Source: Halanaerobium praevalens DSM 2228 (GTDB lineage: Bacteria > Bacillota > Halanaerobiia > Halanaerobiales > Halanaerobiaceae). Taken from it: 64,000 nt of DNA. The notes under the pieces are model-generated. The model saw nothing but the letters and a program-made list of their open reading frames with translations, had not been told where the DNA came from and did no database searches. Where the stretch lies: positions 310,001-374,000 of the forward strand of contig NC_017455.1 of NCBI RefSeq assembly GCF_000165465.1. Direction: 5' to 3'. Shown piece by piece: positions 1 through 8,541 of this stretch (its first letter is position 1; the number at the start of each line of letters is the position of its first letter). The position numbers and the translations under genes were made by a program.

Positions 1-567
1 ACTTTTTGGTTATATAAAAAGAAACTTATTCCTATCTTTTTGATTGCTTTAATAGTGATAGTGTTATTAGCACCAGCTGCTATTCAGGACCGGATAATTA
101 GTATTACAGATTTAAAAAATAATAAAAGTAATACAACCCGTTTAGGTTTATGGAAGAGTGCTTTAATTATTTTTAAAGATAATCCTGTTAATGGTGTAGG
201 TATTAATAATTTTCGGCCAGCTTATAAATCTGGTTATGAACAGGAAGGTGTTCCACCTTTTTCTCATGCTCATAATTCATACCTTAATTTTCTATCTGAG
301 ACTGGAATTCTTGGCTTTTCTGCTTTAATTTATTTATTTTTTGATATTTTAAAATATTTATATTTAGCATATAAAAAAATTGAAGATAAATTTTCTAAGT
401 TATTTATTTTAAGTGTTTTTTCTTCCTTTGTAGGAGCCTTTGTTATTCAGGGAATGACAGAATCCAATTTTTCAAAATCAGTAGTAGGTAGAACTCTCTG
501 GTTTTTAATTGCTCTAGCTGTAATTATAGTTCAAATTAATGAGCAAAAAGCTGAACTATCAAATTGA
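1..567 (+). CDS. O-antigen ligase / polymerase-like membrane protein, 3' part only
   Basis: The reading frame is open from base 1, so the gene starts before the window; 188 codons are visible. The segment has alternating hydrophobic helices and a soluble loop. The loop holds WKSALIIFKDNPVNGVGINN and HAHNSYLNFLSETG, the conserved His-containing signature of the Wzy_C / O-antigen ligase family. Members of that family join or polymerise lipid-linked glycans in the membrane. It is followed 17 bases later by a sugar-kinase gene and then by glycosyltransferases, which supports a role in surface polysaccharide or LPS assembly. I cannot tell ligase from polymerase on this fragment. Confidence 0.75.
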   Translation, partial: TFWLYKKKLIPIFLIALIVIVLLAPAAIQDRIISITDLKNNKSNTTRLGLWKSALIIFKDNPVNGVGINNFRPAYKSGYEQEGVPPFSHAHNSYLNFLSETGILGFSALIYLFFDILKYLYLAYKKIEDKFSKLFILSVFSSFVGAFVIQGMTESNFSKSVVGRTLWFLIALAVIIVQINEQKAELSN

Positions 568-584
568 AATAGGGGAGTTCAATA

Positions 585-1403
585 ATGAAAATTAAAAATA
601 AAAAATCAGATGGAATAGATTTTTATTATAATAAAAAAGCTTCAAATGAAATGCTAGAAATGACTAAATATTGTTTGAGAAATAAAAGAATTGATAAAAA
701 AAAATTTGAATTAATAAAAAAAGGTAACCAGCGAGAGGTATATAAAGCCATTATTGATTCAGAAAGTTATTATTTTAAAAAATATTGTTATCGCAGTTTT
801 GATAAAAAACTAAAAAATATCTTCAGAAAATCAGCTGCTTATAATTCTTTTAAGCTCAGTAATGATTTAATTGAAAATGGTATTTCAGTAGTTAAACCTG
901 TATTAGCAGCTGAAATCAAACATAACCACCTTACTGTTGATAGTGTATTTATCACCAAGGATTTTGGTGGGACAGATTTACAGCAATTTTTGGCTGAGCA
1001 AGATTATTCTGCAGCAGAAAAAGAAGAAATTATTATTAGTTTAGCTAAGTTATGGAGTAAATTATATAAAAACAATTATCTTAATGGAGATCCAAATCTA
1101 CCTGGGGTACTACTTAATTTTGATGATAAATTAAAATTATCCTTAGTGGATTTAGATAATTTTAGGCAGTCAATTTATTTAACTAAAAAAAGAATTATTC
1201 GAAATCTAGCTAAGTTTAATGCTCACAGTTATTCAGGTCTTGCTAAAATGGGAAGCAAAAAGCTAAAAAGTGCAGATCGGAAATTATTTTTGCAGCATCT
1301 CATAAGGAATTATAAGAGATTAGAAAAAATGAATCTTTACCAGGCTATTCAAGCTGAAACATTTAATATTTTAAAGGCCTGGGGAAAAAGTGAATTGATA
1401 TAA
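585..1403 (+). CDS. LPS-core-type sugar kinase (WaaP/Kdo kinase-like)
   Basis: This 272-residue protein has a degenerate protein-kinase-like fold. A glycine-poor nucleotide loop (KKGNQREVYKA, near residues 45-55) is followed by the candidate ATP-binding lysine in YYFKKY. The catalytic-loop equivalent is YLNGDPNLPGVLL (near 165-177), with Asp in the HGDxxxxN-like position, and the metal-binding Asp is in LVDLDNFR. The family phosphorylates heptose or Kdo in the LPS inner core. The catalytic loop has NGD instead of HGD, so specificity is uncertain. The ATG is preceded by AGGGGAG. It lies in the same polysaccharide gene string as its neighbours and resembles in role, but not closely in sequence, the kinase at 5837-6655. 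Confidence 0.65.
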   Translation: MKIKNKKSDGIDFYYNKKASNEMLEMTKYCLRNKRIDKKKFELIKKGNQREVYKAIIDSESYYFKKYCYRSFDKKLKNIFRKSAAYNSFKLSNDLIENGISVVKPVLAAEIKHNHLTVDSVFITKDFGGTDLQQFLAEQDYSAAEKEEIIISLAKLWSKLYKNNYLNGDPNLPGVLLNFDDKLKLSLVDLDNFRQSIYLTKKRIIRNLAKFNAHSYSGLAKMGSKKLKSADRKLFLQHLIRNYKRLEKMNLYQAIQAETFNILKAWGKSELI

Positions 1404-1444
1404 AAAATCCCAAAAGGAGGAAGAGAGAAATTAATATTATTTAT

Positions 1445-2566
1445 ATGTATGATAGAAAATGGCCTTCTAAATGTCCAGGTATTAATTTTTGTACATCTAC
1501 TTGTGATGGTATTTCTAAATATTCTACAACTGATAATATATTTTTATTTGCTGTAAATAATACTAATGAAAGAGATATAACTGAAATATTATCTAATGAA
1601 TTTAACATAAACCCAAGAAGAAATTTCAAAATAAAACTTTTTAAGAAGTATATTTCAAGAACTAAGTTTATTTTATATTTAAATTTCATGAAAGGGTTTA
1701 TAAAACTTAATAGAAGTAAGAAAATTGATGTTATAATAACTAGGAATACTAAGTTACTACCATTTTTATTTCTATTAAAGAAATTATATAATATAAAAAT
1801 TGTATTTGAAACACACCATATATATGCAGCGCCACATTTAAGGGAGAAAAAGAATAGGAAAAAAGAAGTAAAAATACAAAAAAAAATATTACCTAAAATT
1901 GATGGTATAATATGTTTGCATAATCCTCAAAAAGAAATTTTAAAACAGAACATATCGCAAAAAAATTATCTTATTGCTAGACCTGGAATTTATAGTAAAA
2001 AGAAAAATAATAATTGGAATAAAAAATATATTGGATATGTAGGATCTTTAAGCAAAAATAAAGGAGTAGAAGAAATTTTTTATGCTTATAGCAAAATTAA
2101 AAATAATTCTATTAAGTTACTAATTGTAGGGGGTAAAAAGAATAATTTAAAAAAATGTCATAGATTGGTTGAAAAATTAGGCATTTCAGATAGTGTTAAA
2201 TTTACAGGATGGGTAAATCAAAAAAAGTTAGATTATTATTTATCTCAAATTAAAATTGGTATTGTTCCTGCAATTGATAATTTTTATAATAACTATGTAA
2301 GTTCACCTGTTAAAATATTTGATTATTTTTCTTATTCTATACCTGTAATTGGAAGCGATATTAAATCAATTAGAGATATTGTGACTAACGATTGTGGGTT
2401 ATTTTATAAAAAAGGGAAAACAGGAGAATTAACAAATCAAATGGATAGATTAAATAAAGATAGAAATTTGTACAATGAATTAAAAAATAATATTCAGAAA
2501 AGACAAAATGATTTATTATGGGAAAAAAGAGGAAAAAAAATAATAAATTTTTTAGAAAAAATATAG
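1445..2566 (+). CDS. Glycosyltransferase family 4
   Basis: The C-terminal half is a clear GT-B donor-binding domain: IGYVGSLSKNKGVEEIFYAY, LLIVGG, VKFTGW and the SPVKIFDYFSYSIPVIGSD region, which carries the acceptor-side acidic motif. The enzyme should transfer a sugar from a nucleotide donor to a growing surface glycan on the cytoplasmic face. The ATG at 1445 is 24 bases from the only good ribosome-binding site (AAGGAGG, 1414-1420). It would also remove the first beta strand, so the true start may be ATT at 1430 (product beginning MNIIYMYDRKWP). The gene looks richer in AAA/ATA codons than its neighbours, as if of different origin; that is an impression and was not counted. Confidence 0.8.
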   Translation: MYDRKWPSKCPGINFCTSTCDGISKYSTTDNIFLFAVNNTNERDITEILSNEFNINPRRNFKIKLFKKYISRTKFILYLNFMKGFIKLNRSKKIDVIITRNTKLLPFLFLLKKLYNIKIVFETHHIYAAPHLREKKNRKKEVKIQKKILPKIDGIICLHNPQKEILKQNISQKNYLIARPGIYSKKKNNNWNKKYIGYVGSLSKNKGVEEIFYAYSKIKNNSIKLLIVGGKKNNLKKCHRLVEKLGISDSVKFTGWVNQKKLDYYLSQIKIGIVPAIDNFYNNYVSSPVKIFDYFSYSIPVIGSDIKSIRDIVTNDCGLFYKKGKTGELTNQMDRLNKDRNLYNELKNNIQKRQNDLLWEKRGKKIINFLEKI

Positions 2567-2590
2567 TAATAGTGATGGTGATAGATTGAT

Positions 2591-3742
2591 ATGAAAATAG
2601 CACTGATACATAAAAAATATACTACCCATGGCGGAACAGAAAGATATATGGTTGGTTTATCAAAATTTTTAGTTCAAAAAGGCCATGAAGTACATGTTAT
2701 AACTGGAAATGTTGATGAAAGCTCTAAAGCAGAAGGAGTTATCTATCATCTTGTTTCTGCCTGGGGAAAGCATTTAGGAATAGATAAACATATATTTGCT
2801 AAAGCTGCCAAAAAAGAAGTTGAAAAATATAACTTTGATATAATTCAAAGTTTTTCGAGGTTAGGTTTTGGAGATGTTATTCGAATTGGTGGAGGCTGTC
2901 ATCAAGTTTTTTTGTATAAATATTTAAGTAGTCTAGAAAATAAAATTTATAAATTTAAAAAGAAAATTGAATATAAATTATCTTTACAGGATTACTTTAC
3001 AAGATATTATGAAGCAAAGGATTTTGAAAAAGGTAATTATAAAAAAATAGTTGCAGTTTCACAAATGGTTAAAGATGATATTATTAAGCTTTATGATGTT
3101 CCAGCAGATGATATAATTGTTAATCATAATGGTGTGAATTTAGAAAAATTTAATTTAAATAACAAAGATAAGTTTTCTCAAGCAATTAGAAAAAAACATA
3201 ATTTTACTAAAAATGACTATGTTTTATTATTTTTAGGAACTGGATTTAAAAGAAAAGGGTTAAAATATGTATTAGAAGCACTTAAAAATTTAGAAAATGC
3301 CAAGCTGATGATAGTTGGTAAGGGTGATATAGATAAATTTAAATCTAAAGCCGAAGAATTGTCTGTTTTAGATAGATGTAGATTTATTGGTCCAGTAAGA
3401 GAAGTAGAAAAATATTATGCGGCAGCTGATGTTTTTGTATTTCCGTCTACTTATGATCCCTGTGCTAATGTTACTTTAGAAGCAATGGCTTCTGGTTTGC
3501 CAGTAATTACTACTGAAGATAACGGTGCTTCCGGAGTAATTGATAAAAATCAAAATGGATATATTTTAGAAGTAGCTGATGATGTAAAAAAAATGGTTGA
3601 ATATATAAAAAAACTTAAGAATAATAAAGTAAGACGAACTTTTTCTGAGCAAGCAAGTGCTAAAATGCAAAATCATAGTAAAAAAGATAATTACCAAAAA
3701 ATGTTGGATTTTTATAAAAAAGAAGAGGGTTGTAAATTATAA
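2591..3742 (+). CDS. Glycosyltransferase family 4 (WaaG-like)
   Basis: This 383-residue GT-B enzyme has a complete N-terminal acceptor domain that starts MKIALIHKKYTTHGGTERYM, the glycine-rich opening typical of GT4 enzymes. The C-terminal donor domain contains LLFLGTGFKRKGLKYVLEAL, VGKG, FIGPVREVEKYYAAADVFVFPS and ATLEAMA-like VTLEAMASGLPVITT. The layout matches LPS core glucosyltransferase WaaG/RfaG, although the donor sugar cannot be read from sequence. Its stop codon TAA shares one base with the next ATG (TAATG), which indicates translational coupling to the next glycosyltransferase. It lies in the surface-glycan operon. Confidence 0.85.
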   Translation: MKIALIHKKYTTHGGTERYMVGLSKFLVQKGHEVHVITGNVDESSKAEGVIYHLVSAWGKHLGIDKHIFAKAAKKEVEKYNFDIIQSFSRLGFGDVIRIGGGCHQVFLYKYLSSLENKIYKFKKKIEYKLSLQDYFTRYYEAKDFEKGNYKKIVAVSQMVKDDIIKLYDVPADDIIVNHNGVNLEKFNLNNKDKFSQAIRKKHNFTKNDYVLLFLGTGFKRKGLKYVLEALKNLENAKLMIVGKGDIDKFKSKAEELSVLDRCRFIGPVREVEKYYAAADVFVFPSTYDPCANVTLEAMASGLPVITTEDNGASGVIDKNQNGYILEVADDVKKMVEYIKKLKNNKVRRTFSEQASAKMQNHSKKDNYQKMLDFYKKEEGCKL

Positions 3743-4860
3743 TGAAAAATATTTTAATTATGAATACGGGAACAGGTTGGGGTGGTTTAGAGGCCTGGTT
3801 TTATAAAACTGCTGCTGCATTACAAAAAAGAGATTATAATATATTTATTTTAGCTAAAACTGATTCTAAATTTTATTATAAATCTATTGCACAGGATTTT
3901 AATGTTACAGGCATAGATCATATTGGTGACGGAACATTTTTAAATCCAGCAAGAATTGGTTTTTTAGTTAAGTACCTGAAAAAAAATAAAATTGATGCCA
4001 TCTTTTTGGCTCAATCATCTCATTTTAAATATGGTTCAATAGCTGGTAAGATTGCTGGTACAGAAAAAATTATTTATCGCAGAGCGATTGCTAAACCTAT
4101 AAAAAATAAGTTTTATAATCGTTTATTTTTAAAATACTTTATTACAGATTTTATGTCAATTTCCAAAATTACACGAGATATGAATTTGCAAGATATCCCA
4201 GCGGGTGTTTTGGATAAAAGTAAACAAAAATTAGTTTATAAAGGTGTTAAAAAGGATAATTTTTTAGAACCTGAAATCAAGTTTGATTTGAGAGATGAAT
4301 TTGAAATCAAAAAGGATGAACTAATTTTAGTAAATATCGGCAGAATGTGTCGTCAAAAAGCTCAGCAATATTTAATTGAAGCTCTGCCCAAAGTTATCGA
4401 AAAACATCAAAATTTCAAGGTGTTATTTGTTGGTAAATTAGGTGGTAAAGAAAATAAGTATAAAAAATTAGCCGAAGAACTTGGGGTCAAAGATAACGTT
4501 ATTTTTACTGGTTTTAGAAAAGATATACCATCTATTTTAAAACAGGCTGATTTTATGGTCCATACTGCTATTTATGAGGGTGGATCTCCCTGGGTAATCT
4601 TGGAGGCAATGATGGCAGGTTTGCCAATAGTTTCTACAGAAGCAATCACTATTCCAGAATTTGTGCAGGACGGAGTTAATGGATATTTGGCAGAAAATAA
4701 AAATCCTGAAGATATTGCTAATCAAGTTATCAAGATGATAGAAAACAAGGATAGGGTTAAGATGGGTCAAAAATCAGCAGAAATTGCTGCTGAGAAATAT
4801 ACCTTTAAAAAAATGATTGATAATATTGAAGAAAAAATTTTTAATAAAACATTAAATTAA
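3742..4860 (+). CDS. Glycosyltransferase family 4
   Basis: The product is 372 residues. The N-terminus (ILIMNTGTGWGGLEAWFYKTA) is the glycine-rich start of the acceptor domain. The donor domain follows, with LVNIGRMCRQKAQQYLIEAL, LFVGKLGG, VIFTGFRKDIPSILKQADF and the SPWVILEAMMAGLPIVST motif, whose glutamate contacts the donor nucleotide-sugar. The role is inferred to be addition of one residue in the LPS-core or O-glycan chain. It starts on the last base of the preceding stop codon and is followed after 15 bases by the epimerase, so it is part of one transcription unit. Confidence 0.85.
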   Translation: MKNILIMNTGTGWGGLEAWFYKTAAALQKRDYNIFILAKTDSKFYYKSIAQDFNVTGIDHIGDGTFLNPARIGFLVKYLKKNKIDAIFLAQSSHFKYGSIAGKIAGTEKIIYRRAIAKPIKNKFYNRLFLKYFITDFMSISKITRDMNLQDIPAGVLDKSKQKLVYKGVKKDNFLEPEIKFDLRDEFEIKKDELILVNIGRMCRQKAQQYLIEALPKVIEKHQNFKVLFVGKLGGKENKYKKLAEELGVKDNVIFTGFRKDIPSILKQADFMVHTAIYEGGSPWVILEAMMAGLPIVSTEAITIPEFVQDGVNGYLAENKNPEDIANQVIKMIENKDRVKMGQKSAEIAAEKYTFKKMIDNIEEKIFNKTLN

Positions 4861-4875
4861 TTTGGGGTGATATAA

Positions 4876-5820
4876 TTGAAACATTTAATTACAGGAGCAG
4901 CAGGTTTTATTGGTTCTAATTTAGCCAAGGAACTATTAAATGCAGGTGAAGAAGTAATTGGTATAGATTGTTTTACAGATTATTATTCTCGTGATTTGAA
5001 AGAAAGAAATATAAAAAATATATTAGATAATCCTAACTTTACTTTTTTAGAAAAAGATCTTTTGCAGATTAATTTAAAAAAGCTATTAAAAGATATAGAT
5101 TATATATATCATCAGGCTGCTCAAGCTGGAGTTCGATCAAGCTGGGGAGAGGATTTTGAAATATATAATCAAAACAATATTCTTTTAACTCAAAAATTAT
5201 TGGAGGCGGCCAGAGAAGCTGAGCAATTAAAGAAATTTGTTTATGCCTCATCTTCTTCAGTCTATGGTGATACAGATCAGCTGCCAATGCAGGAAAAAAA
5301 TAGATTACAGCCAGTTTCTCCTTATGGAGTTTCTAAGTTGGCTGGAGAAAATTTAGCTTATTTATATTATAAAAACTTTAAGGTACCTACAGTTTCACTG
5401 CGTTATTTTACTGTTTATGGTCAGGGCCAGCGTCCTGATATGGCTTTTCATATTTTTATTAAAGCTTTTTTAACAGGTAAAGAAATTAATATTTTTGGTG
5501 ACGGCAAACAGAGTCGAAATTTTACTTATGTTGGTGACATTGCACGAGCTAATATTTTAGCTGCTCAAAAAGCTCCAGCTGGTGAAATTATTAATATTGG
5601 CGGTTCGGGTAAAGGAATAGTTTTAAATGATACTCTTGATTTAATTAAAGAGCTTACAAATTGTAATACTAAAATTAATTATACATCAAAAGTTAAGGGA
5701 GATGTAAAACATACTTCTGCTGACACTTCTAAAGCTAAAAAACTATTGGGTTATCAGCCACAAGTATCATTTAAAGAAGGCTTAAAAAGAGAAGTGGAAT
5801 GGCTGCAGGAAATTTACTAA
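4876..5820 (+). CDS. NAD-dependent nucleotide-sugar epimerase (SDR family)
   Basis: This is a 314-residue extended short-chain dehydrogenase. GAAGFIGSNLAKELL near residue 7 is the NAD-binding GxxGxxG. SSSSVYG and the catalytic YGVSK (Tyr/Lys) lie near residues 125-155, and the LRYFTVYGQGQRPDMA region binds the nucleotide-sugar. This pattern fits UDP-glucuronate 4-epimerase or UDP-glucose/GalNAc 4-epimerases, which make nucleotide sugars for the neighbouring glycosyltransferases. The exact substrate cannot be fixed. The start is TTG at 4876, preceded by GGGGTGATATAA; no ATG near the N-terminus would keep the first beta strand. Confidence 0.85.
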   Translation: MKHLITGAAGFIGSNLAKELLNAGEEVIGIDCFTDYYSRDLKERNIKNILDNPNFTFLEKDLLQINLKKLLKDIDYIYHQAAQAGVRSSWGEDFEIYNQNNILLTQKLLEAAREAEQLKKFVYASSSSVYGDTDQLPMQEKNRLQPVSPYGVSKLAGENLAYLYYKNFKVPTVSLRYFTVYGQGQRPDMAFHIFIKAFLTGKEINIFGDGKQSRNFTYVGDIARANILAAQKAPAGEIINIGGSGKGIVLNDTLDLIKELTNCNTKINYTSKVKGDVKHTSADTSKAKKLLGYQPQVSFKEGLKREVEWLQEIY

Positions 5821-5836
5821 ATTGGGATGAAATATT

Positions 5837-6655
5837 ATGAACTTAAAAAGTAATTCTTTTCTAAACTACGAAAAAAAAGGGGTTAAGATTACTATTCGTA
5901 GTGATCTTAATCCAAAATGGGTAGAATCCTTTTTAGATGAATTTTGTTTTGGCTTAGAAAATAAATCTAGAAATGAAAAAGTTTTATATGATAAAAGAAA
6001 TACAATCACTAAAATAAATGATCAGATTTTAAAAAAAGAAATAGCAGTTAAAGAATTTCATTTAACTAAAACTTATGATCAACTTCGTTTTAGAATGCTG
6101 CCATCTAAAGCAGAGCGTTCACTCAACCTTGCTAGAGCTTTAGAGAAGATTGGCCTCCAAACACCTGCTCCCTTAGCTGTTATTGAAAAAAGGGGTAAGA
6201 CTAATCAACTTATCTTTAGCTATTATATAACTGACTATGTTGATTATGATTTTAATCTGCTCGATATTGCTAAAAATTTTGAACATCCAGAAAGATATAA
6301 AGTTAAAGAATTAATGCCTAAACTGGGTCAAGAAATTAAAAAAATGCACCAGGCAAAGATTGTCCATAATGATTTACATGCAGGTAATATTTTAGTTAAA
6401 GATTTCGAAATTAAGCCTAAATTATATTATATTGATTTAAATCGGGGTAGAATTAAGGAAAATCTTTCACAAAAAGAAAAAATAGATGATCTTAAAAGAT
6501 TGAAATTTACTGAGCAGGAAAAAAAGATTTTATTTAAAAATTATGCTCCAAAAAATTGGAAGTATTATCAAAAAAAAGTTACTAAGGCAAGACAGAAGCG
6601 AAGAAAATTTGTCAAAACTAAAAATAAAATCAGAAAGTTTTTAGGAATAAAATAA
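5837..6655 (+). CDS. LPS core kinase (WaaP/RfaP/Kdo kinase family)
   Basis: This 272-residue kinase has a good lipopolysaccharide-kinase signature. IVHNDLHAGNILV near residues 174-186 is the catalytic HxDLHxxN loop, and LYYIDLNRGRI supplies the metal-binding Asp. The ATP-binding lysine is probably in LKKEIAVKEFH. It should phosphorylate an inner-core sugar of a lipid-anchored saccharide in the cytoplasm. It is the last gene of the polysaccharide cluster and its stop codon is embedded in a terminator hairpin. Together with the 585-1403 gene it brackets the three glycosyltransferases. Core phosphorylation is a trait of outer-membrane cells. Confidence 0.8.
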   Translation: MNLKSNSFLNYEKKGVKITIRSDLNPKWVESFLDEFCFGLENKSRNEKVLYDKRNTITKINDQILKKEIAVKEFHLTKTYDQLRFRMLPSKAERSLNLARALEKIGLQTPAPLAVIEKRGKTNQLIFSYYITDYVDYDFNLLDIAKNFEHPERYKVKELMPKLGQEIKKMHQAKIVHNDLHAGNILVKDFEIKPKLYYIDLNRGRIKENLSQKEKIDDLKRLKFTEQEKKILFKNYAPKNWKYYQKKVTKARQKRRKFVKTKNKIRKFLGIK

Positions 6656-6697
6656 GGCTAATTAGATTAAATTAAGTTAGTCTTATTATTTTTGATT
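6651..6697 (+). terminator. Rho-independent terminator of the polysaccharide cluster
   Basis: AATAAGGCTAA (6651-6661) can pair with TTAGTCTTATT (6677-6687), with one G-U pair. ATTTTTGATTT follows. The 5' arm includes the stop codon of the kinase gene. Confidence 0.6.
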
Positions 6698-6732
6698 TAA
6701 AATTCACAATAATCAAATTTTATTTTTAAATA

Positions 6733-6760
6733 TAAAAAAAGACAGCCTATTGACTGCCTT
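6733..6760 (-). terminator. Terminator of the tRNA-Glu gene
   Basis: On the minus strand AGGCAG pairs with CTGTCT (one G-U) across an 8-base loop and is followed by seven T residues (A run at 6734-6740 on the plus strand). It lies just downstream of the tRNA. Confidence 0.7.
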
Positions 6761-6770
6761 AATCACAAAA

Positions 6771-6846
6771 TGGTACCCTCAAGGGGATTCGAACCCCTGC
6801 CGCCAGGATGAAAACCTGGTGTCCTAGACCCCTAGACGATGAGGGC
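6771..6846 (-). tRNA. tRNA-Glu (anticodon TTC)
   Basis: The reverse complement folds as a full 76-base tRNA. The acceptor stem GCCCTCA pairs with TGAGGGT. The anticodon stem is CCAGG/CCTGG with loop TTTTCAT, giving anticodon TTC, and the T arm is AGGGG TTCGAAT CCCCT. The 3' CCA is encoded (TGG at 6771-6773 on the plus strand). Confidence 0.97.
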
Positions 6847-6879
6847 AAAACCTATACAGTTTTGTTGACTGCAATAAAT

Positions 6880-6908
6880 ATAATAGCACAGGTTGCTTAT
6901 TTAGTCAA
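6880..6908 (-). promoter_or_regulatory. Sigma-A-type promoter of tRNA-Glu
   Basis: Read on the minus strand there is TTGACT, a 17-base spacer and TATTAT, ending about 33 bases upstream of the tRNA 5' end. Confidence 0.8.
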
Positions 6909-7070
6909 GAAAAATACAAAAGAAATATTATTTAGAATTTTTAGTTTTAATTTTAAATTGTTTTAATTAGTCAAAATCAACTTTTAAGTTTTTAAATAAG
7001 AATAATTACTTTTAAAAAAAGGAGGAAAAAAACTAATCTAGAATAGTATATTTAGAGAGAAAACTATTAT

Positions 7071-7098
7071 TTGACTTAAAATTGATTATAAATATAAA
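7071..7098 (+). promoter_or_regulatory. Probable promoter of the flavoprotein gene
   Basis: TTGACT (7071-7076) and TATAAA (7093-7098) are separated by 16 bases, 32 bases before the ATG at 7130. The rest of 6909-7129 holds only an unused AAAGGAGG-like stretch near 7014-7025 with no start codon behind it. Confidence 0.55.
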
Positions 7099-7129
7099 TT
7101 ATTTAAAATATTAATTAGGAGGAATTAAA

Positions 7130-8476
7130 ATGAAAATTGCAGTAATTGGAGCAGTTGCAGCTGGAACTAGTGCAGCAGCTAAAGCACGGAGAACAAACAA
7201 AGAAGCAGAGATAGTTGTTTTCGAAAAAGGAATTGACATTTCTTATGCTGGTTGTGGTCTACCCTATTATATATCCGATATAATAGAAGAAAGAGATCAA
7301 CTTTTAGCTTTTACTGCTCAGACTTTTGCCGATAAATATGGAGTTGAGCTTAGAACAGAGCATGAAGTTAAAGAAATTGATCCAGCTAAAAAAATGATTT
7401 ACTATGATCATTTAGCGGAATCTAAAAAAGGTGGTTATGAATATGATAAATTAATAATAGCTACAGGAGCAACTGCTATTGAGCCTCCTTTTCCTGGTTT
7501 AGAATTGAATAATATTTTCACTTTACGCTCTGTTAATAGTGCTGATAAAATTAAAGCAGCTGTAAATTCTGGTCAAGTTAAAAAAGCAACAATTATTGGA
7601 GCAGGACTAATTGGATTAGAAATGGCAGAAGCTTTTAGTGAGCGAGGAATAGAAGTTACTGTGGTTGAATTACAAGAACAAGTATTACCACAATTCAGTC
7701 CAGAAATGGCAGAGCTTGTAGCAGAACATCTAGAAGCAAAAGGGGTAAAACTAATTTTAGGTGATGGGGTTGACCATTTTGCGGGAGAAAAAGAATTAGC
7801 AAAAGTAGTTACAGCTTCTGGTAAAGAAATTGAGGCTGATTTAGCTTTGCTTTCAATTGGAATTAAAGCAGAAACAGAACTTGCTCAAAAAGCAGGAATA
7901 GAAGTTGGAGAAAGTGGAGCAATTAAAGTTAATCAAAAATTAGAAACTAACCTTAAAGATATTTATGCAGCAGGAGATTGTGCAGAATCTACTGATCTTT
8001 TAACAAATAAACCAGTTTGGATTCCTTTAGGTTCAACAGCAAATAAACAGGGAAGAACCGCTGGTGAAAATGCAGCTGGGGGAGATGCTAAACATTATGG
8101 TATTTTAAAGACAGGTATTACTAAAATCTTTGATTTAACAGCAGCTACTACAGGTTTAACATTAGAAGAAGCCGAAGCTGCTGGTATTGATGCTTTTGAA
8201 GTTAAAATAAAAGCTCGTAATCATGCTGGTTATTACCCTGGAGCAGCTCCAATTCATCTTAAAGGAGTATTTGAAAAAGAAAGTGGAGTTATTGTTGGAG
8301 CAGAAGTGATTGGTGGTAGTGGTTCAGATAAGAGGATTGATGTCTTAGCTACAGCCATTTATAATCGGATGACAGCTGATGAGTTATTTCAGGTTGATCT
8401 CGCTTATGCTCCTCCTTATTCAAGTCCTAAAGATCCAGCTGCTGTTTTAGGTATGGTAGCAGCTAAAAAACTTTAA
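7130..8476 (+). CDS. CoA-disulfide reductase / NADH oxidase-like flavoprotein
   Basis: The product is 448 residues, the usual length for this FAD-dependent pyridine-nucleotide disulfide oxidoreductase group. The N-terminal FAD motif is GAVAAGTSAAAKARR. The redox cysteine lies in SYAGCGLPYYI (near residue 43), the single-Cys signature of CoA-disulfide reductases and water-forming NADH oxidases. GAGLIGLEMAEAF near residue 160 binds NAD(P)H, and IYAAGDCAE is the second FAD motif. The C-terminal dimerisation domain ends with AYAPPYSSPKDP, also typical. It probably protects an anaerobe from oxygen or keeps CoA reduced; which of the two cannot be decided. AGGAGG precedes the ATG. It is convergent with the next gene and shares its terminator. 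Confidence 0.8.
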   Translation: MKIAVIGAVAAGTSAAAKARRTNKEAEIVVFEKGIDISYAGCGLPYYISDIIEERDQLLAFTAQTFADKYGVELRTEHEVKEIDPAKKMIYYDHLAESKKGGYEYDKLIIATGATAIEPPFPGLELNNIFTLRSVNSADKIKAAVNSGQVKKATIIGAGLIGLEMAEAFSERGIEVTVVELQEQVLPQFSPEMAELVAEHLEAKGVKLILGDGVDHFAGEKELAKVVTASGKEIEADLALLSIGIKAETELAQKAGIEVGESGAIKVNQKLETNLKDIYAAGDCAESTDLLTNKPVWIPLGSTANKQGRTAGENAAGGDAKHYGILKTGITKIFDLTAATTGLTLEEAEAAGIDAFEVKIKARNHAGYYPGAAPIHLKGVFEKESGVIVGAEVIGGSGSDKRIDVLATAIYNRMTADELFQVDLAYAPPYSSPKDPAAVLGMVAAKKL

Positions 8477-8508
8477 ATTTAGAGAGAAACTTTGTAAATG
8501 AAAGCTTA

Positions 8509-8541
8509 AAAAGAAGGGAGCTTTTGCTCCCTTTATTTTTA
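8509..8541. terminator. Bidirectional terminator between convergent genes
   Basis: AAGGGAGC (8514-8521), a TTTT loop and GCTCCCTT (8526-8533) form a perfect 8-bp stem. It is followed by TATTTTT on the plus strand and by CTTTTT on the minus strand, so it can stop both the flavoprotein and the shell-protein transcripts. Confidence 0.85.

Noticed and set aside
1441-1689. Antisense reading frame over the first glycosyltransferase
   Set aside because: It is a shadow of the real plus-strand gene; it has no ribosome-binding site and no recognisable protein sense.
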